A stretch of 64,000 nucleotides of DNA from Zygaena filipendulae (Eukaryota; Arthropoda; Insecta; Lepidoptera; Zygaenidae): assembly GCA_907165275.2 (NCBI GenBank), contig OU015649.1, forward strand, positions 13,112,001 to 13,176,000. The letters run 5' to 3'. Below, in pieces: positions 10,954 to 23,199 of this stretch. The position numbers and the translations under genes are program-made. Each line of letters opens with the position of its first letter. Within the stretch, counting starts at the first letter, position 1. The notes beneath the pieces were generated by a model. The model saw only the letters and a program-made list of their open reading frames with translations, was not told the DNA's origin and ran no database searches.

Positions 10954-13216
10954 CGATAGAGATCTTAACGATTGCAAATAATCACAGACATAGTAGTAGA
11001 TTTATTATATTCCATTGACAGAAACTACCTAGCAACTATACAATTTTACCAAATACGAACGATTGCAATATATACCCTACGGCTGGTTTAGATGAATAAA
11101 TCATTGATTCGAAGATAACATGCAACTATGCATATACCACAGTATGTTTTGTGGATAGCTGTAGCTCCGGGACGTTCATTATAATAATATTATTTAATTA
11201 TGATATATTTATGTATTTAACGAATGTATAATCTTAAAAATGGTTTAATTCAAAGTCACTATCCGTTTCAGTATCTGTGTCAGTGTAGTTTTTCTCAACC
11301 CTGATGTGGTTTTCACCATAGAACTTTCACTATGCCTTGTATGTATAATAGGAGTTCCCGAGGGAAACAGCTAGTCTATACTAACATTATAAAGGATAAA
11401 TTTGTTGGTTTGTCCGGTCTCTGGAACTATAATATATTTAAAAAATTATTTAACTGATCGTGACGGTAACATAAAATACTTTTAGATGCTGAATTAAAAA
11501 GTTCCCGTGCGACTTCCAGGCAATTTTTTTTGAAAAAGATGAAAAAAATTGACTGCCTATGTGTTTTTCTAAATTTTTTTTTCAGTCTACAGACAAGTAA
11601 ACGGTTTTATTCCAATATGTAATAATATATCTAATTTTATATTCTCAATAGCCGTTAAGTATCATTAAGACATGTTCTCATTGAGAAACATAATCTATAA
11701 ATAATAACAAGTCGTCGTCGGTATAGTAATTGTACATATAATTAATTATTTAGGACGGCCAACATGTCGCTAGACAGGTTGTAAAACAAGTCTAGATGAT
11801 AGCGACAGTCGAATAAAGTTTTTTGTATGAAAATAACATCATTATAAAACATATCTCTGTAATATATAGTTCAGATTCTAAGCTTTACAATTCTGATCTT
11901 TTACTAACCGATTCCCAAGAAGAAGGTTCCCAATTCGACTGTAGATACATATGTATATTTTTTTTAGTGAAAATACTCGACTTAATCGTAAAACACCTAC
12001 CATTGGAGCACTTTCTTCGATTTTATAGTTACTCTATATTAGGCAATCTAAAAGTAGAGCTTCCTAACAAACATAGGGAGAATCTAAATTCGGATTAATT
12101 TTACAATTATTTTTATAACAAATAAAAAAGTGTTTGTTTTTTTTTTTTTTTCATTTTATTCTTTACTTACTGTTTATCTTCTATGAAAGTAGTCAGCAAC
12201 CTTATCATCCAACTTAAGCTTTGCTTTACTGGGAGACTTGACTTTTCAAAAAAATTTACTCGTCTCTTACAAGGCAAGATAATAAGAATCTACCTAATAA
12301 TCCGTTCATGTACTAAACATTTCGTGCTAGCGCCGCAGCCAAGGAGACAAAGACCCAGAGCGGCTCGCGAGCCGCCGGTTGCCGACCACTGTTCTATGCT
12401 ATTAGGTACATCATAAACCTTTATGTAACTAGATGGATTAGAGTGAAACTTACCATGCAGGTAGCTTAAATACTCTGAACAACAAACATAATATACCTAC
12501 GTACTTTTTATGTTGCTATATGAAAGTGTTTCCGTTCTGAAATTCGGGCGGGTGAAACCGCCGGCAAATGAGATTAAACCTATTGTTTATTTTACGAGAC
12601 ACGTTTCAATGCTTTTCGGAACTTTCGGAAGCAACTTATTACAGTTGAAAATGGCGCTCTTTGAGAGGTTGTATAAAAAAACGACAAACATCCGGCGAAC
12701 GAGCCATTTCAATTTTATTTCACTGTTTCCACTAATAATTGTTGTTCCATCACTAATGGATCATTATTTTACAATTTCCACCACCTTCACGCAATCATAA
12801 CTACAGTAAATTTGGAAAGCAAAGAAAACCACCTAAATTCAAGTTACTATACTCGTATACCTACAATACATACAGAGAACTAAGAATTAGCCTATTCAAG
12901 GGGCCAAAGAGTAGGTAGTGGTGAGCTCCAGATGCAATTTTTTACAAATCCCCTTAGCATTCCACATTCGTAAATCTTAGCCATATACCTACCTAAATGC
13001 CACCCGGGCCGCAGTACAAATACACTGCAACGTTATATTGTTATAAAAACATTTATTAAACCGCAAAAAGTGCCCGCTTTTGATACTTTTTGTTTCAATT
13101 TTGTTTAGTTTTATTCTGTAGAATTAATTTTAAATGCTACAGAAAAAAACTAAACAAAAATTCTACTAAAAATATATTATCGTAGGTATAATTTTTATTT
13201 TTATATCCATACTTAC
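10954..13216. other. intergenic, one Helitron-like junction
   Basis: No gene recognised. It holds the Helitron-like junction at 11345-11440. A degraded Helitron-like scrap lies near 12540 (gggtgaaaccgcc). Open frames of 77-96 codons here have no homology that I recognise. Confidence 0.4.
11345..11440 (+). mobile_element. head-to-tail Helitron-like junction
   Basis: One repeat ends ...GGAAACAGCTAG at 11374 and the next begins at once with TCTATACTAACATTATAAAG at 11375. The TC start and CTAG end in direct contact fit tandem Helitron insertion, in which a new copy lands at the end of an old one. Both partners are truncated. Confidence 0.6.
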
Positions 13217-13275
13217 TTTGAAGAAGGCATGGTAGAAGGTATGTCCCAGCAGTGGGACAGACGTTAAAAATTCTT
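13217..13275 (+). repeat. non-LTR retrotransposon 3' scrap
   Basis: Contains 'gtcccagcagtgggacag', a motif found near the 3' end of widespread lepidopteran LINE-type repeats (family recollection, not verified). A related scrap is at 26065-26150. Confidence 0.4.
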
Positions 13276-13605
13276 ATTATAAAGTAAATAAGTGTGTAAG
13301 TAAATTCTTCATAAAGTATAATTTATGTATACTATATAAATACAATAAATAAATATATTATATTAGCTATCAAGGTAGAATAACAGAGCTGTTGTGGAAG
13401 CCGTTGAAAAATTCAATTACGCTTTGTGCATGCATCCGTCAGAGGGTAACCGACCGCGTCACTCGCCTAGAACAAAGGTTGATGATCCCACGATGAAAAT
13501 GTTTATATACTTTTATATTAAAAACTAACAAGACGTATACTAGCAAAGTGATGTTAAACCTTTCTTTTGAGGTTATAAAATTAAATGATTTAATTTAACT
13601 TTTAA

Positions 13606-14185
13606 ACTTTTTAACCGACTTCCAAAAAGGAGGAGGTTATGCATTCAGTTGTATGTATATTTTTTTATGTATGTTCACCGATTACTCGAAGACGGTAGGA
13701 TCGATTTCGAAACTTATTTTTTTGTTTGAAAGAGTATACTCCCAATTAGGTCCCATTGCCACCAAGTCGGGATCTGATGATGGGATCTTGGAGAAATCGA
13801 GAGAAGTCTTCAAAAATTATAGGCACACCTATATTTGGGTATTTTTTACAGTAAATCGTTCATTTGCTTTCGAAAAACAAAATTTGAAGAAGTGGAACTG
13901 ATGATGACCACAGATGGTCATCGGAACTACTCAATAATAGGTATTTCACCAGCTCCGATACGTTTACTTTAATATGGTTCCTAAACAATTTATGCTCGTC
14001 ACAATGTACATGGCGAAGTGGAACTGATGGTGATGTACCAGGAGAAAACGTCCCTGCATCGGAAAATGAGCAGTTGACATTAGGCAATTGTAACTTAGAT
14101 AAATTACAAACCGACACTTAAAAGCGAGAAATAAACAAAATCTTTTTACAAAAAAATTAAAACCGACTTCCAAAAACACGAAACT
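13606..14185 (+). mobile_element. 'CCGACTTCCAAAA' repeat, standalone copy
   Basis: Begins AACCGACTTCCAAAAAGGAG and ends with a second AAACCGACTTCCAAAAACAC in the same orientation. It is about 580 bp and homologous in reverse to 4783-5386. The 82-codon + frame and two - frames over it are repeat translation. No transposase. Confidence 0.75.
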
Positions 14186-14234
14186 AAAAAGCTAAAAATA
14201 ACAAAATACCGATTTAATCCAACAGACCAATATA

Positions 14235-14443
14235 CACGTAATATTATTGTTGGTTTGTGCTACCACTTTTCGATTTGAAGTCGGTGACAAACCAAATATG
14301 GAGTAGGTAGATGGGCTAAGTCTACTCCCACCACGCCACGAAGCTCGTTGTGAGCTGAACAACCTAAGTGGTCAGACGTAAGCGGGCTTGGCACCGAAAT
14401 CAAATCGAAAAGTGGTAGTACAAACTAATAATAATATTACGTG
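14235..14443. mobile_element. 209-bp MITE
   Basis: Inverted ends of about 43 bp (ACGTAATATTATTGTTGG ... TAATAATAATATTACGT) that run on through CTACCACTTTTCGATTTGA and its inverse. The middle is GC-richer (ctactcccaccacgccac). Confidence 0.8.
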
Positions 14444-15202
14444 TGTTTTTGTCTTTTGTATTAATCCTACAATGGAATTAAATATTTATCCAGATTTACT
14501 TTGCTCGCACTAATTAAGGAATCACGAAACACGCACACGCACTGCATGTGTACGGACAAGTCGTGCGTCTGTAGTAGTAATAGGGAGTTACAGCGGCTCG
14601 CTTGTATAGACTGTTCCAGAGAAAAACCAACACTTGAAGTCCAAGCAGTCACTGACTGCATTTCAAATCATTCGACCACATGTCGTTGCAAAAACTTATG
14701 CCTTACATTTTTCAAATTACCTCTTATTCTCTAATTCTCGTCGTGTCTAAGACTTTTAACTTCTTTATATCCAGCATCGCTTAGTGCGTATTTGTTGAAG
14801 AGATTTCCTCTACATATATACAAATAAACAAGTTTCATCTATTTATAAATTAATTATGAGTTTGACAAAATACGACAGTTTACTTTTAAAGAGGTTGGCA
14901 TTTTCAGAAAATATTACAATGAAATTGCTTCCGTGGCAAGGATGGGAAATGGGAAATAAGCAAGAATAAAATTAACATACAACATAACAATACGACACAG
15001 CGGTAGGTACGTGATGTGAACTTTCGAACACGTACCTATACATCGATAAACACGTTACCGCAATTGTGTAACGATGTTAACAAAATAAACATCGTACATT
15101 TTAATTAGCTTGCCACTAAGACAGTTAACGATTTTCTCTGCGTTTCTCCCTTCTCAGCCCCCTGGGGCTGTTTTGTAAAAACTCCTTCTTAGAGCTTTCT
15201 TA
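14444..15202. other. no clear feature
   Basis: A 77-codon + frame at 14501-14734 contains nine Cys residues but has no splice, promoter or homology support. Otherwise AT-rich. Confidence 0.35.
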
Positions 15203-15440
15203 CCGCCGCACTCAGAGTCGACTTTAATGATTACTTAGTTAAGTATAGATTTTTAAAACAAAACTGTCGCAATCAGACAAGTTTAATATATTAATGTTAA
15301 TTGGCATTTAAATAATTAAGTTACATCTCATTAAATGCCATTTAACATTAATTTACTGAACGTCTCTGATTGCGGCAATTTTGTTTTAAAAATCTATACT
15401 TAACTAAGTAATCATTAAAGTCGACTCTGAGTGCGGCCGT
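15203..15440. mobile_element. palindromic MITE 'CCGCCGCACTCAGAG', copy 1
   Basis: Nearly the whole 238 bp folds back on itself: arms begin CCGCCGCACTCAGAGTCGAC and contain GATTACTTAGTTAAGTATAG and AAACTGYCGCAATCAGA. It is flanked by TA on both sides (15201-15202 and 15441-15442), the duplication expected of Tc1/mariner-type insertion. Confidence 0.9.
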
Positions 15441-15991
15441 TAGTGTATAATGATAATGATCCTTATGTAACTACAAATGCTAAAAATACATTTGTATTAG
15501 AAATAACGAACACAGAATGGGTGGTATTTATGACAATTAATAGAAAGAACTGCCGTCTAGTTACATTTTTAAAGATTTATCATAACCACTCATAACTTAC
15601 TGTAGCCCGCGGCTCTACGCGTGTTGTGTTCGAAACTTCACTGACGCCACTGCCAAGTTCTGTTTAACTCTACATTTCAAGCTTCAAAACATCAAGTCTT
15701 CGCGTTTAACGCTGTTTCAATTAAGGCGGGTTCTATCTCCTAGGGTAAGATAGGGTAAACCCTACCCTGTGTCTGGGGAAGTATACTATAAAATGTGTAT
15801 ATCCGTCAGTACGAGTTAATCTTCAAAATGACTCAACGAATATTACATGTAGAACTTCTAATATTCCCGGCGGCAAAACCGCAAAGAACAGCTACTTAAT
15901 AATGATAAACGTTGGTATAATCGCATATTATCAAACGAGCCGACCGAACGCAAAGCTGGGGCAGTTTGAAACCGGATTAAACAATATTACA

Positions 15992-16641
15992 ATGGGGATC
16001 CAACTTAAAAGCCGACGTGTATACAATTTGCGGAACTTATTTTTGAAACGGTAAGTGTATTTTCTTTTTCATCATTTTGTTAACAGCGTAATTTTCGTAT
16101 TATATTGTAAAATAAAATAAATACATAAATAGTTACCTACCTTAAAATTAAGTGCCTAAGTATTTATGGATAATGAACTACATAATTATGTATATTTACA
16201 ACATCGTAATCAAAAACGGATTCTGAAAGTTACATTATCATGATTGTGATTTCATTACGGAACCAAATTAACGGCCGCACTCAGAGTCGACTTTAATGAT
16301 TACTTAGTTAAGTATAGATTTTTAAACAAAACTGCCGCAATCAGAGACGTTCAGTAAATCAATGTTAATTGGCATTTAATGAGATGTAACTTAATTAGTT
16401 AAATGCCAACTAACATTAATTTGTTAAACTTGTCTGATTGCGGCAGTTTTGTTTTAAAAATCTATACTTAACTAAGTAATCATTAAAGTTGACTCTGAGT
16501 GCGGCGGTTAGTGTTTAAAGTCTCATCCAGTATGTATATAATTAATTAAATATCATATTATACAGAAAAGCTAGACAAGCGCTTCAGAATGATAATCCAG
16601 CGAGTGCCGTAGCGCGTACATTGACCGGGCGCCGTTGTTAG
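15992..16641 (+). CDS. candidate spliced 44-residue frame (unrecognised)
   Basis: Exon 1 runs 15992-16050 (ATG GGG ATC CAA) and ends at a perfect GTAAGT donor. An acceptor TTATACAG ends at 16565, and exon 2 (16566-16641) continues in phase to TAG at 16639-16641. The joined product has 44 residues, basic, beginning MGIQLKSRRVYNLRNLFLK and ending TLTGRRC. Exon 2 sits at the left of a short GC-rich island (16566-16690) that stands out from AT-rich surroundings. The intron carries a palindromic MITE (16271-16508). I recognise no family. It could equally be noncoding leader exons of a transcript that continues to the right, or chance. Confidence 0.25.
16271..16508. mobile_element. palindromic MITE 'CCGCCGCACTCAGAG', copy 2
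   Basis: Full-length hairpin copy bounded by TA at 16269-16270 and 16509-16510. The left tip reads ACGGCCGCACTC and the right tip GAGTGCGGCGGT. Close in sequence to copy 1. Confidence 0.9.
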
Positions 16642-16690
16642 TTTCTGACTTGTGACCTAAAAGCGAGCGGAAAATGTCAAGCAAAGGTCA

Positions 16691-17805
16691 TCCTCTCACA
16701 GCCTCTGCAGATATTCGTGCATTGTGCTAAATTTAATTCTGTCATAGATATTATAAGACCTTAAACCGATAGGAAAAATGAAAAGGTTTTGTTTTGTAGG
16801 TAAGACTTGTTTATTGTGGGCTCCTGAATTACATTCTATTACTACGGTTATAATAAATAAGCAAATAAACTGTTATTACATTGGTAGGTACATATACTTA
16901 TATATGTATAATATTTGACATTGGTCATTTGTATTGACTTTAAAAATAATTTAAAATATATTTGTTTTTGATTTTGATTTTATTTCAATTTTGGTTGTGG
17001 TTTTTAGTAATCTTTTATGACAATTTAGTTTTAGTTTGATTTAATCAGTCTTTTACAATTTATAATTTTATGAATAAATCTGTGGAAATCTGCACGCCAA
17101 TACGGCGACTATGCGGTCAACTAATTTCTCTGAATTGGTATTTGCAGTAGGTACTTACTTAAAAACTTAAGCATTACACATAACTTTGACATAGGTATTC
17201 AAATAAATTAATCAGCTTTTGTACTCACAATTACAGTAAAAAAACAACTGTAAGTGGAACTCGGTATTTACGGTAAAAACAGGCTGTTCAGAAAGGTTGG
17301 GGAGAGAAAAAAAAAACAGCAAAACAGGGAGCAATATTGGGTCTGTAGCGCAAATTGCACCATAACGTTCTAAATCCTGTGAGATAAATAGCAAGTCTGC
17401 TGATAATGTCGCCATGACACTTAGCACGGCTATACACTTGAGGGAAATAGGTCACAGGATAGGTACCTACTCGTAGTAGGGAAAACGACTTTGAGACGTA
17501 ATACTAATCAACTATCGGTAGATATTTTTGAGAATTGTTTTCTTAATGCTCCACAAAATGATGTTTATATCTTCAACATAAGTTATTTCGCCCGTTAATA
17601 TTGTATCGTATCAGAATTAAAGCTGCGTTCAAAATTTCAGTAGGTATGATCGGATCATAGAAGCGAAAAATCGGAAGTAAATAACCTAAACTGAGAAAAA
17701 GATATTTGAACTCGTGATATAATAATATAAAAATAATTATAACTAACCCTTTAGCCATACCATGAAATCGAGCACAGAGTCTCCTCTAAATTTACGTTTT
17801 TCCAG
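16691..17805. other. AT-rich stretch without recognised features
   Basis: No repeats or frames that I can support. A 71-codon - frame (17212-17427) has no homology that I recognise. Confidence 0.4.
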
Positions 17806-17951
17806 AACCCATTCCCGCAGAAGACATAGTTATTCAGTGTCTAATTAAAATGACTTACGGCTTCGTCGAGCACTCCAAGTATGGCTGGCACTCCATCCGT
17901 TTACACGGGAACGCTTTGATTGCGCTAATTAACTTAATTAACCTTTTTTAA
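17806..17951 (+). other. orphan exon-like block (unrecognised)
   Basis: A strong acceptor (TTTTTCCAG ending 17805) precedes a 47-codon open frame starting in phase 1 after two bases: PIPAEDIVIQ, then KMTYGFVEHSKYGWHSIRLH, ending before TAA at 17949-17951. Codon third positions are C/G-rich compared with the flanks. On the other strand the same block contains a full GTAAGT donor (near 17852-17857), so its direction is not certain. It may be a real terminal exon, an exon of a - strand gene, or a conserved noncoding element. Confidence 0.3.
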
Positions 17952-19191
17952 TGAAACTGCATTATGGTGGTCGAAGCATTGTTCTTCGTAATTTTAAATG
18001 CCTCCCTGAAATTTAATAAAGAAAAAAAGGATTCCGCAGTCAAGTTGTACAAAGCAAAACCGAGGAAACTATGGCAGGAGGATCGGAATTTTCTCTTTGT
18101 TATGCTTCTCTTTTCCCATTTATTTTTCATAATCACATTTATACCTAAAAAAAGTTTTGATCAATTTTATTCTTTGAACTTTTTAAAACAAGCAAATTTC
18201 AAGAATGTTTTAAGTAGGTATTTTCAACAACATTATTTTGTCCGAATTTTATTAAAATGTGTTCTCAGTTATATTAGAAGTCTGGTAAAGCTGTATTAGA
18301 GACTTGGAGCTATAATATTTTCTAAGTTGGTGTGAAATTTTTGAAAGATGAACATTTAGTGAAAATGAGATAAATGACATTAGAATTAGTGAGTACAATT
18401 TTTATTCATACCAGTTTTTTTTTTATAAAGATCTCTTTTATCTTTTACGAGTAATAATAATATGATTATTACAAAAGACCAAGAATATACCGCGAAAATG
18501 TAATCGGGGAAAGAGATGGAGAAAAAGTGTAAAAAGCAGACATCTTTAAGTTGCTAATGCTGGCCGGCTTTTGTTTTTAAATAAAATAAACGGTTAAATA
18601 AAAAAAAAAACGAAGCCGAATGGTACTTACACGCCTTTGCTCTTCAGCATCAAAGGGATTTATTCTGAATAAAACAGCTATTCGAATAATTTAAATACTT
18701 TCCTTTTGTTTTACCTAATTGATGACGAATTCTCGGGATTTTTTTAAGAATACAATAAATTGGTACAGGTGTATTTCTAAGGTACCTGTTGTGGAGTGAA
18801 ATATTATTATTATTATTTTACAATTGAAGTTTTTTTATATGGATCAAAGGGGTACCTCGCGACACAAACCAGCAAAACCCATAGTTTGTCATATTATTGT
18901 CATCCATTTATTCAAAAAGATCGATATAAATAAGTTACACAAGTAATACCAGATCCCGTATACCGGGTGTAGCGTGAAACGCAGGACGTTTTTAAAGATT
19001 CACTATTCTTGTCTCAAAGATCTAAAAAAAAACATAAATAAATTATTTCTGTAACAAAAAAAATATTTACGAAAATTGAACAAGTTGGTAAGTTGTCGAT
19101 GCTTAGACGGATTATACCCTAAGTGTTCATTCATTCAACTCCACTTTCCTTTGTGTTGGGCGTTGTCGCGGCAGCGTAAATCAAATGTAAT
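17952..19191. other. AT-rich stretch
   Basis: Overlapping + and - frames at 17948-18299 are low-complexity (K/F-rich) and unconvincing. No element ends recognised. Confidence 0.35.
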
Positions 19192-19506
19192 ACTAGTAAC
19201 AGACGACCCAACTTGGTTGGATCCAACCGCCCGACCACGACCAAATCGGAACGTGTATAGGGTAGTTGGTCCAACATTATTATTATTAATACCGGTTGGA
19301 CGTGGTCGGCTCGCCGACGCACCCGACAGGCCAACCGTCCAACCAAATTGGTACGTGTGGAGGCAAACGATCCAACCGATGTGTCTCAGTCGCATTCGAA
19401 ACGCCGCCGAGCGCTGACGAAAAGTAGGAAAAAAGTAAATGATAAGTACTACGTACAACTTACAACTACGTAATACTTATTATTTCGATGTTAAAAACAA
19501 ACTTAA

Positions 19507-20021
19507 TATACACACCGGCAGAATTAGCGGAACATAAAAAGGCAGAGTATAGAAATAATTACGTATATATATTAAAACAAATAATAATTAGACTTGAAGT
19601 AATAAATTAATATACATCTTTTAACACTCTAAAAGTTTGTAATTAAATTATTAAATTTTATTTAAAATAATAATAAAAAAAACACTTTTTCTCTAATTTG
19701 TGGGCACACAAATAATGTTGCAAATTAAAGATTACTGTGATTTTAACACTAAATAAATGAACGATAAATAACGTGTGTTTCCCCTACGTCATTCAACTTT
19801 TATTTGCAACATTGTCTGTGTTCTCACAAACTAGAGATTTTATTTTTTTATTTTGATTACTTTTAATAAAATTTAACTAAAAACTTCTTAAAGTCGATGT
19901 TATAAGATGCATATTAGTTTATTACTTCATGCCTGATAATAATTTGTTTTAATATATGTATATACGTAATTATTTCTATACTCTGCCTTTTTATGTTCCG
20001 CTAATTCTGCCGGTGTATATA
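19507..20021. mobile_element. fold-back MITE with about 60-bp perfect arms
   Basis: Arms CACCGGCAGAATTAGCGGAA... run as near-perfect inverted repeats for over 60 bp (through AAAGGCAGAGTATAG and AATAATTACGTATAT), and weaker inverted similarity extends to the centre (ttgtgggcacacaaataatg). It lies inside the Harbinger-type element. High arm identity suggests a recent insertion. Confidence 0.85.
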
Positions 20022-20029
20022 TATAAATC

Positions 20030-20300
20030 ACGTGTCACGCTGTTTGTCCGCGATGGACTCCCAAACTACTGAACTAATTTTGATAAAATTTTGTAACCTT
20101 TTATAATATGATCAAACTTAAAAAGTAGGATAGTTTTTATCCCGGAATTCCCGCGGGAACTCCGGAACTAATGCGGGGAACAGTTAATCACTGTGAACTA
20201 CTGTCACGGGTACAAAGAAGGACATAGAGTACCTACTATTTCCCGGAATTCCTGCGGGAACTCCGAAATTACGGCGGATGAAATCGCGGGGGACAGCTAG
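20030..20300 (+). mobile_element. Helitron-like repeat with partial internal duplication
   Basis: Ends ACAGCTAG/T at 20300. It contains two copies of the CCCGGAATTCCYGCGGGAAC module (near 20140 and 20242), so it looks like one copy truncated within another. It stops 32 bases before the MADF start codon. Confidence 0.65.
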
Positions 20301-20331
20301 TATTATTATAAATAAGTACGACGCGACGACG

Positions 20332-20514
20332 ATGGAGCAAAACTCTGAACGCGACATAACTGTGAAGTTATTAGAACTATATGAAGACTTTCCCTGTTTG
20401 TGGGATTTAACAAATAAAGATTACTTGAGAAATCAAGCTTATACAATTTTGTTTGAAAGTTTTAAGAGCAGGCGGCATGACGTCCGTACACTTCTTCAGT
20501 GCATAGGCAAATGA
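20332..20514 (+). pseudogene. truncated MADF-domain protein of a PIF/Harbinger element
   Basis: 60 residues from ATG at 20332. The segment VKLLELYEDFPCLWDLTNKD matches the start of a MADF domain (Ile/Leu-rich helix, a P-x-LWD turn, then a K-D-Y helix). A complete MADF domain is about 85 residues and the whole protein usually 200-350; this one ends in TGA right after, so most of the protein is lost. Such proteins bind transposon DNA and help bring the transposase to the nucleus (known for the family). It is a remnant inside the TIRs at 19192-20619, not a host gene. Confidence 0.6.
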
Positions 20515-21242
20515 CGGTTGGATGCCCAACCGTCGGTACGTCTGTAGCAATGTCGGAACGGTTGGCACGACGGCGGTAATTGGGTTGGATCCAAGCAAGT
20601 TGGAACGTCTGTTACTAGTTTTAATCTACCCGCAAAAAATCAGGTTTTTATTTAAAAAAATTCTCTCTCTTTATCTGTGCTTTTATTTTGTTTTCATTTT
20701 TAATAGTTTCGTGTAAGCACAAACTCTTCAGGATTTTAATAAGTCCCTCGTTACTAAGTTGTACGTTGGCTGTGCTCCCGCGCCTTACTATGTAACGTGA
20801 CACTAAACCGACGCGACAATATCATAATAGTTACAAATGATTATGGTAATGGGGGTATGGCTTACGTTTGATATAAATGTCAGAGTTTTGCATACAATGA
20901 GATGTAACACAATGTTGTTCTCTGAACAATTGTTAAACATTCTAAACCTGTGTAATGTCATGTTAATGCACTTGACGATATAAATAATTCTTACGATTCA
21001 GCCAATTAAATCTCGCATCAAGCTAAGTTATTTATATTCAACTTTATTTATCTGTCGGTCCGCGCTTTGGAATGACTGAACCGATTCTCATATCGTCAAT
21101 GAAAACTTTTAATCCCGAAACCTCACGAAACGAAACTAATATTATAAATGTGTCCGTAAGTTTGTTTGTTTTGTTGGTTTTTAAAACTGGTCTAAATATT
21201 AAGTTCATAACATTCACATAATGTACCTAATAAAGATTTCCT

Positions 21243-21455
21243 TTGAAGCGAAATATTTTAGAAGACTTTTTCTGCTTAATGCGAGAAATAAAAAACAAAA
21301 CTGGGCTAAGAGATGTTTATGCACCGAACAGTCTTTTAAACCGACGTCAATGGAATTTTCATATTAAAAATGCGAATGTGAAATATACAGGAGCAGCTAG
21401 GAATAAGTCAATAAAATTAGACAATTCTGACCCAAAATTGTTCGAAGCACTTTAA
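21243..21455 (+). other. 70-codon open frame, unrecognised
   Basis: Frame with a fairly protein-like composition (RDVYAPNSLLNRRQWNFHIK) between a Helitron-like 5' scrap near 21137 and a reverse Helitron-like copy at 21461. No family recognised, no splice sites apparent. It may be host sequence captured between repeats, or chance. Confidence 0.2.
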
Positions 21456-21460
21456 TAATA

Positions 21461-21650
21461 ACTTGCTGTCTCCCGTGGTATTTTTGGAGTTCCCGTAAGA
21501 ATTTCGGGATAAAAAGTACCTTATGTCGCTCAGGACTACCTTAGCTTCCGATTTGTCAAAGAATTTTAAAAATCAGTTTAGTAGATCCAGAGATTACCCC
21601 CTACAACGCCACAAACTCACAAACTTTATCTCTTTATAATATTAGTACTA
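21461..21650 (-). mobile_element. Helitron-like repeat, reverse orientation
   Basis: Reads CTTGCTGT...GGAGTTCCCG...GGATAAAAAGTACC...CAGTAGATCCAGAGATTACC...TTTATAATATTAGTACTA. This is the shared body of the family, with the CTAG end mutated to CTTG. Confidence 0.65.
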
Positions 21651-23199
21651 TAAACTATAAACAAACTCTATTGTGAGTACTTGAAATACTTGAAATTTGA
21701 TTAAAATATCACCAACAAATCCAACGATGGAAGTATGCGATGCATGACTCGGTTCCAGCTGTTGCATTGTATGAAGTATGCGCCACAAAGCCTAAAGGTG
21801 TGGTCTAGGCTCTAGCCCCTACATATATGGCGTGTTGTTTTACTCGTATCCTATCGGATACAGGTAGGTAAGTATTATATTGGTTTATTCTGTACCTATA
21901 CTGGTATTGATCATAACATTGTATTCCTGAGGATCATAAAAATACAAACTAAAGTAGGTATTACTAATGAAAATGAATTTAAAGAAAACATTAGTGTAAA
22001 TGATAATATAGGTGTAACTAGGTAATATTATTTTAAATTTTTTATAGTTATTTTGTTTATACATATAGTATATCTAATGCATAATAGCATAAAATTATAA
22101 CGAAAATTAAATAAAGAGAAAAAATAATAAAATTTTATTTTGTAATGACAAATCAATTACAACAGAGGTATGAAAATACAATTAAAACGGTCTCCGCTTA
22201 GCAAAATATATTCAGCATAAATACAACAACAAAAGTATGTAGTCATAGTAGGTACCCATCTATATAGCTTGCAGAAAACGCGGTATTCATTATCAAAACA
22301 GAATTCAACCATCACATACAAATAGGTGAGTGGACGGAGCCAGATAATATTGTTATGTAACAGGCAAAAAAAGTATATAATAATTATGATGAGTGAATAT
22401 GTAAACTTCCATGTACATTGCTATGAATAAAGCTTACTTAATTTTCAAGCAAGGCTATTAACATCTGACCCCATAACATGATGCTGTGTGCCAAAAGTAA
22501 ACATAATATGCATCCAGTTGACAGGACTAAAAATTTCTATTAAGTAATTAAAAAACTTTAAAAACTTTACTTCTCCAAAACCAGTCAATGCTTTTTAAGC
22601 TTATTCGCTGTTATTGGACTTTTCTTTACATAGTTTTGACTTGGTACCCCTTTTTGACTAACTCTGTACATAAAGACTACGCTTGAATAGATAACCATAT
22701 TCTATATAAAGTTCTATTTTCTACTAAGTAACCTATTTGTCTAGGCGCAGCCGAAACAGCTTAGTCTAGAAACTTAAAGTTATGCTTAACACCAAAGATA
22801 TTGAAAGAGAATAGATTGACAATACGATCAGCCGCTAAGCTTTCCCCTTGAACCAGGCAGCGGTCAAATGATCTCATGCTAACAAAATGCCGTTGGCTTG
22901 CAGAGACTATTGTCTATAGATACCACTTGACGGAAAGCGATGTGATTGGCTGTTTGAAATGTACTTTGTGCTGACTGGTATTTGATTGCGTCGAAACGAT
23001 GTGATTGGTTTTTATTTTGATCTTTCCCCCGTAAAAATTGGTTGACGTGGATTAATGCATAGTAAAAGTTTGTATTATTCGTCTATTCTCTTATAATGTC
23101 TTTGCTTAGCACAATCTTTCAAAATATTTTAAAGCACTATTTGTGAGAAAGGATTTTTTTGGAAATTTAACCCTTATGGAGATATGAAATTTTGTCTTT
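21651..23199. other. AT-rich stretch without recognised features
   Basis: No repeat ends identified. Two CCAAT-type motifs (tgattggctg, gtgattggttt) occur at 22941-23010 without other promoter signs. Confidence 0.35.

Larger units (their letters stand above)
19192..20619. mobile_element. PIF/Harbinger-type deletion derivative with long TIRs
   Basis: Ends are ACTAGTAACAGACG and its inverse, and the inverted similarity continues through CCAACTTGSTTGGATCCAAC. The arms hold many GTTGG/CCAAC motifs resembling subterminal transposase-binding repeats. It encodes a MADF-domain fragment (20332-20514); MADF (Myb/SANT-like) proteins are the second gene of PIF/Harbinger elements, which supports the assignment. 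No transposase remains. Two younger repeats are nested inside (19507-20021 and 20030-20300). Confidence 0.65.

Noticed and set aside
14501..14734. Cysteine-rich 77-codon + frame
   Set aside because: Cysteines come from TGY-rich repeats of GTGT-type sequence; no signal peptide, no splice context, no conserved spacing.
17948..18299. 62- and 111-codon overlapping frames
   Set aside because: Composition is AT-driven (Lys, Phe, Ile) and both strands are open; no start or splice support.
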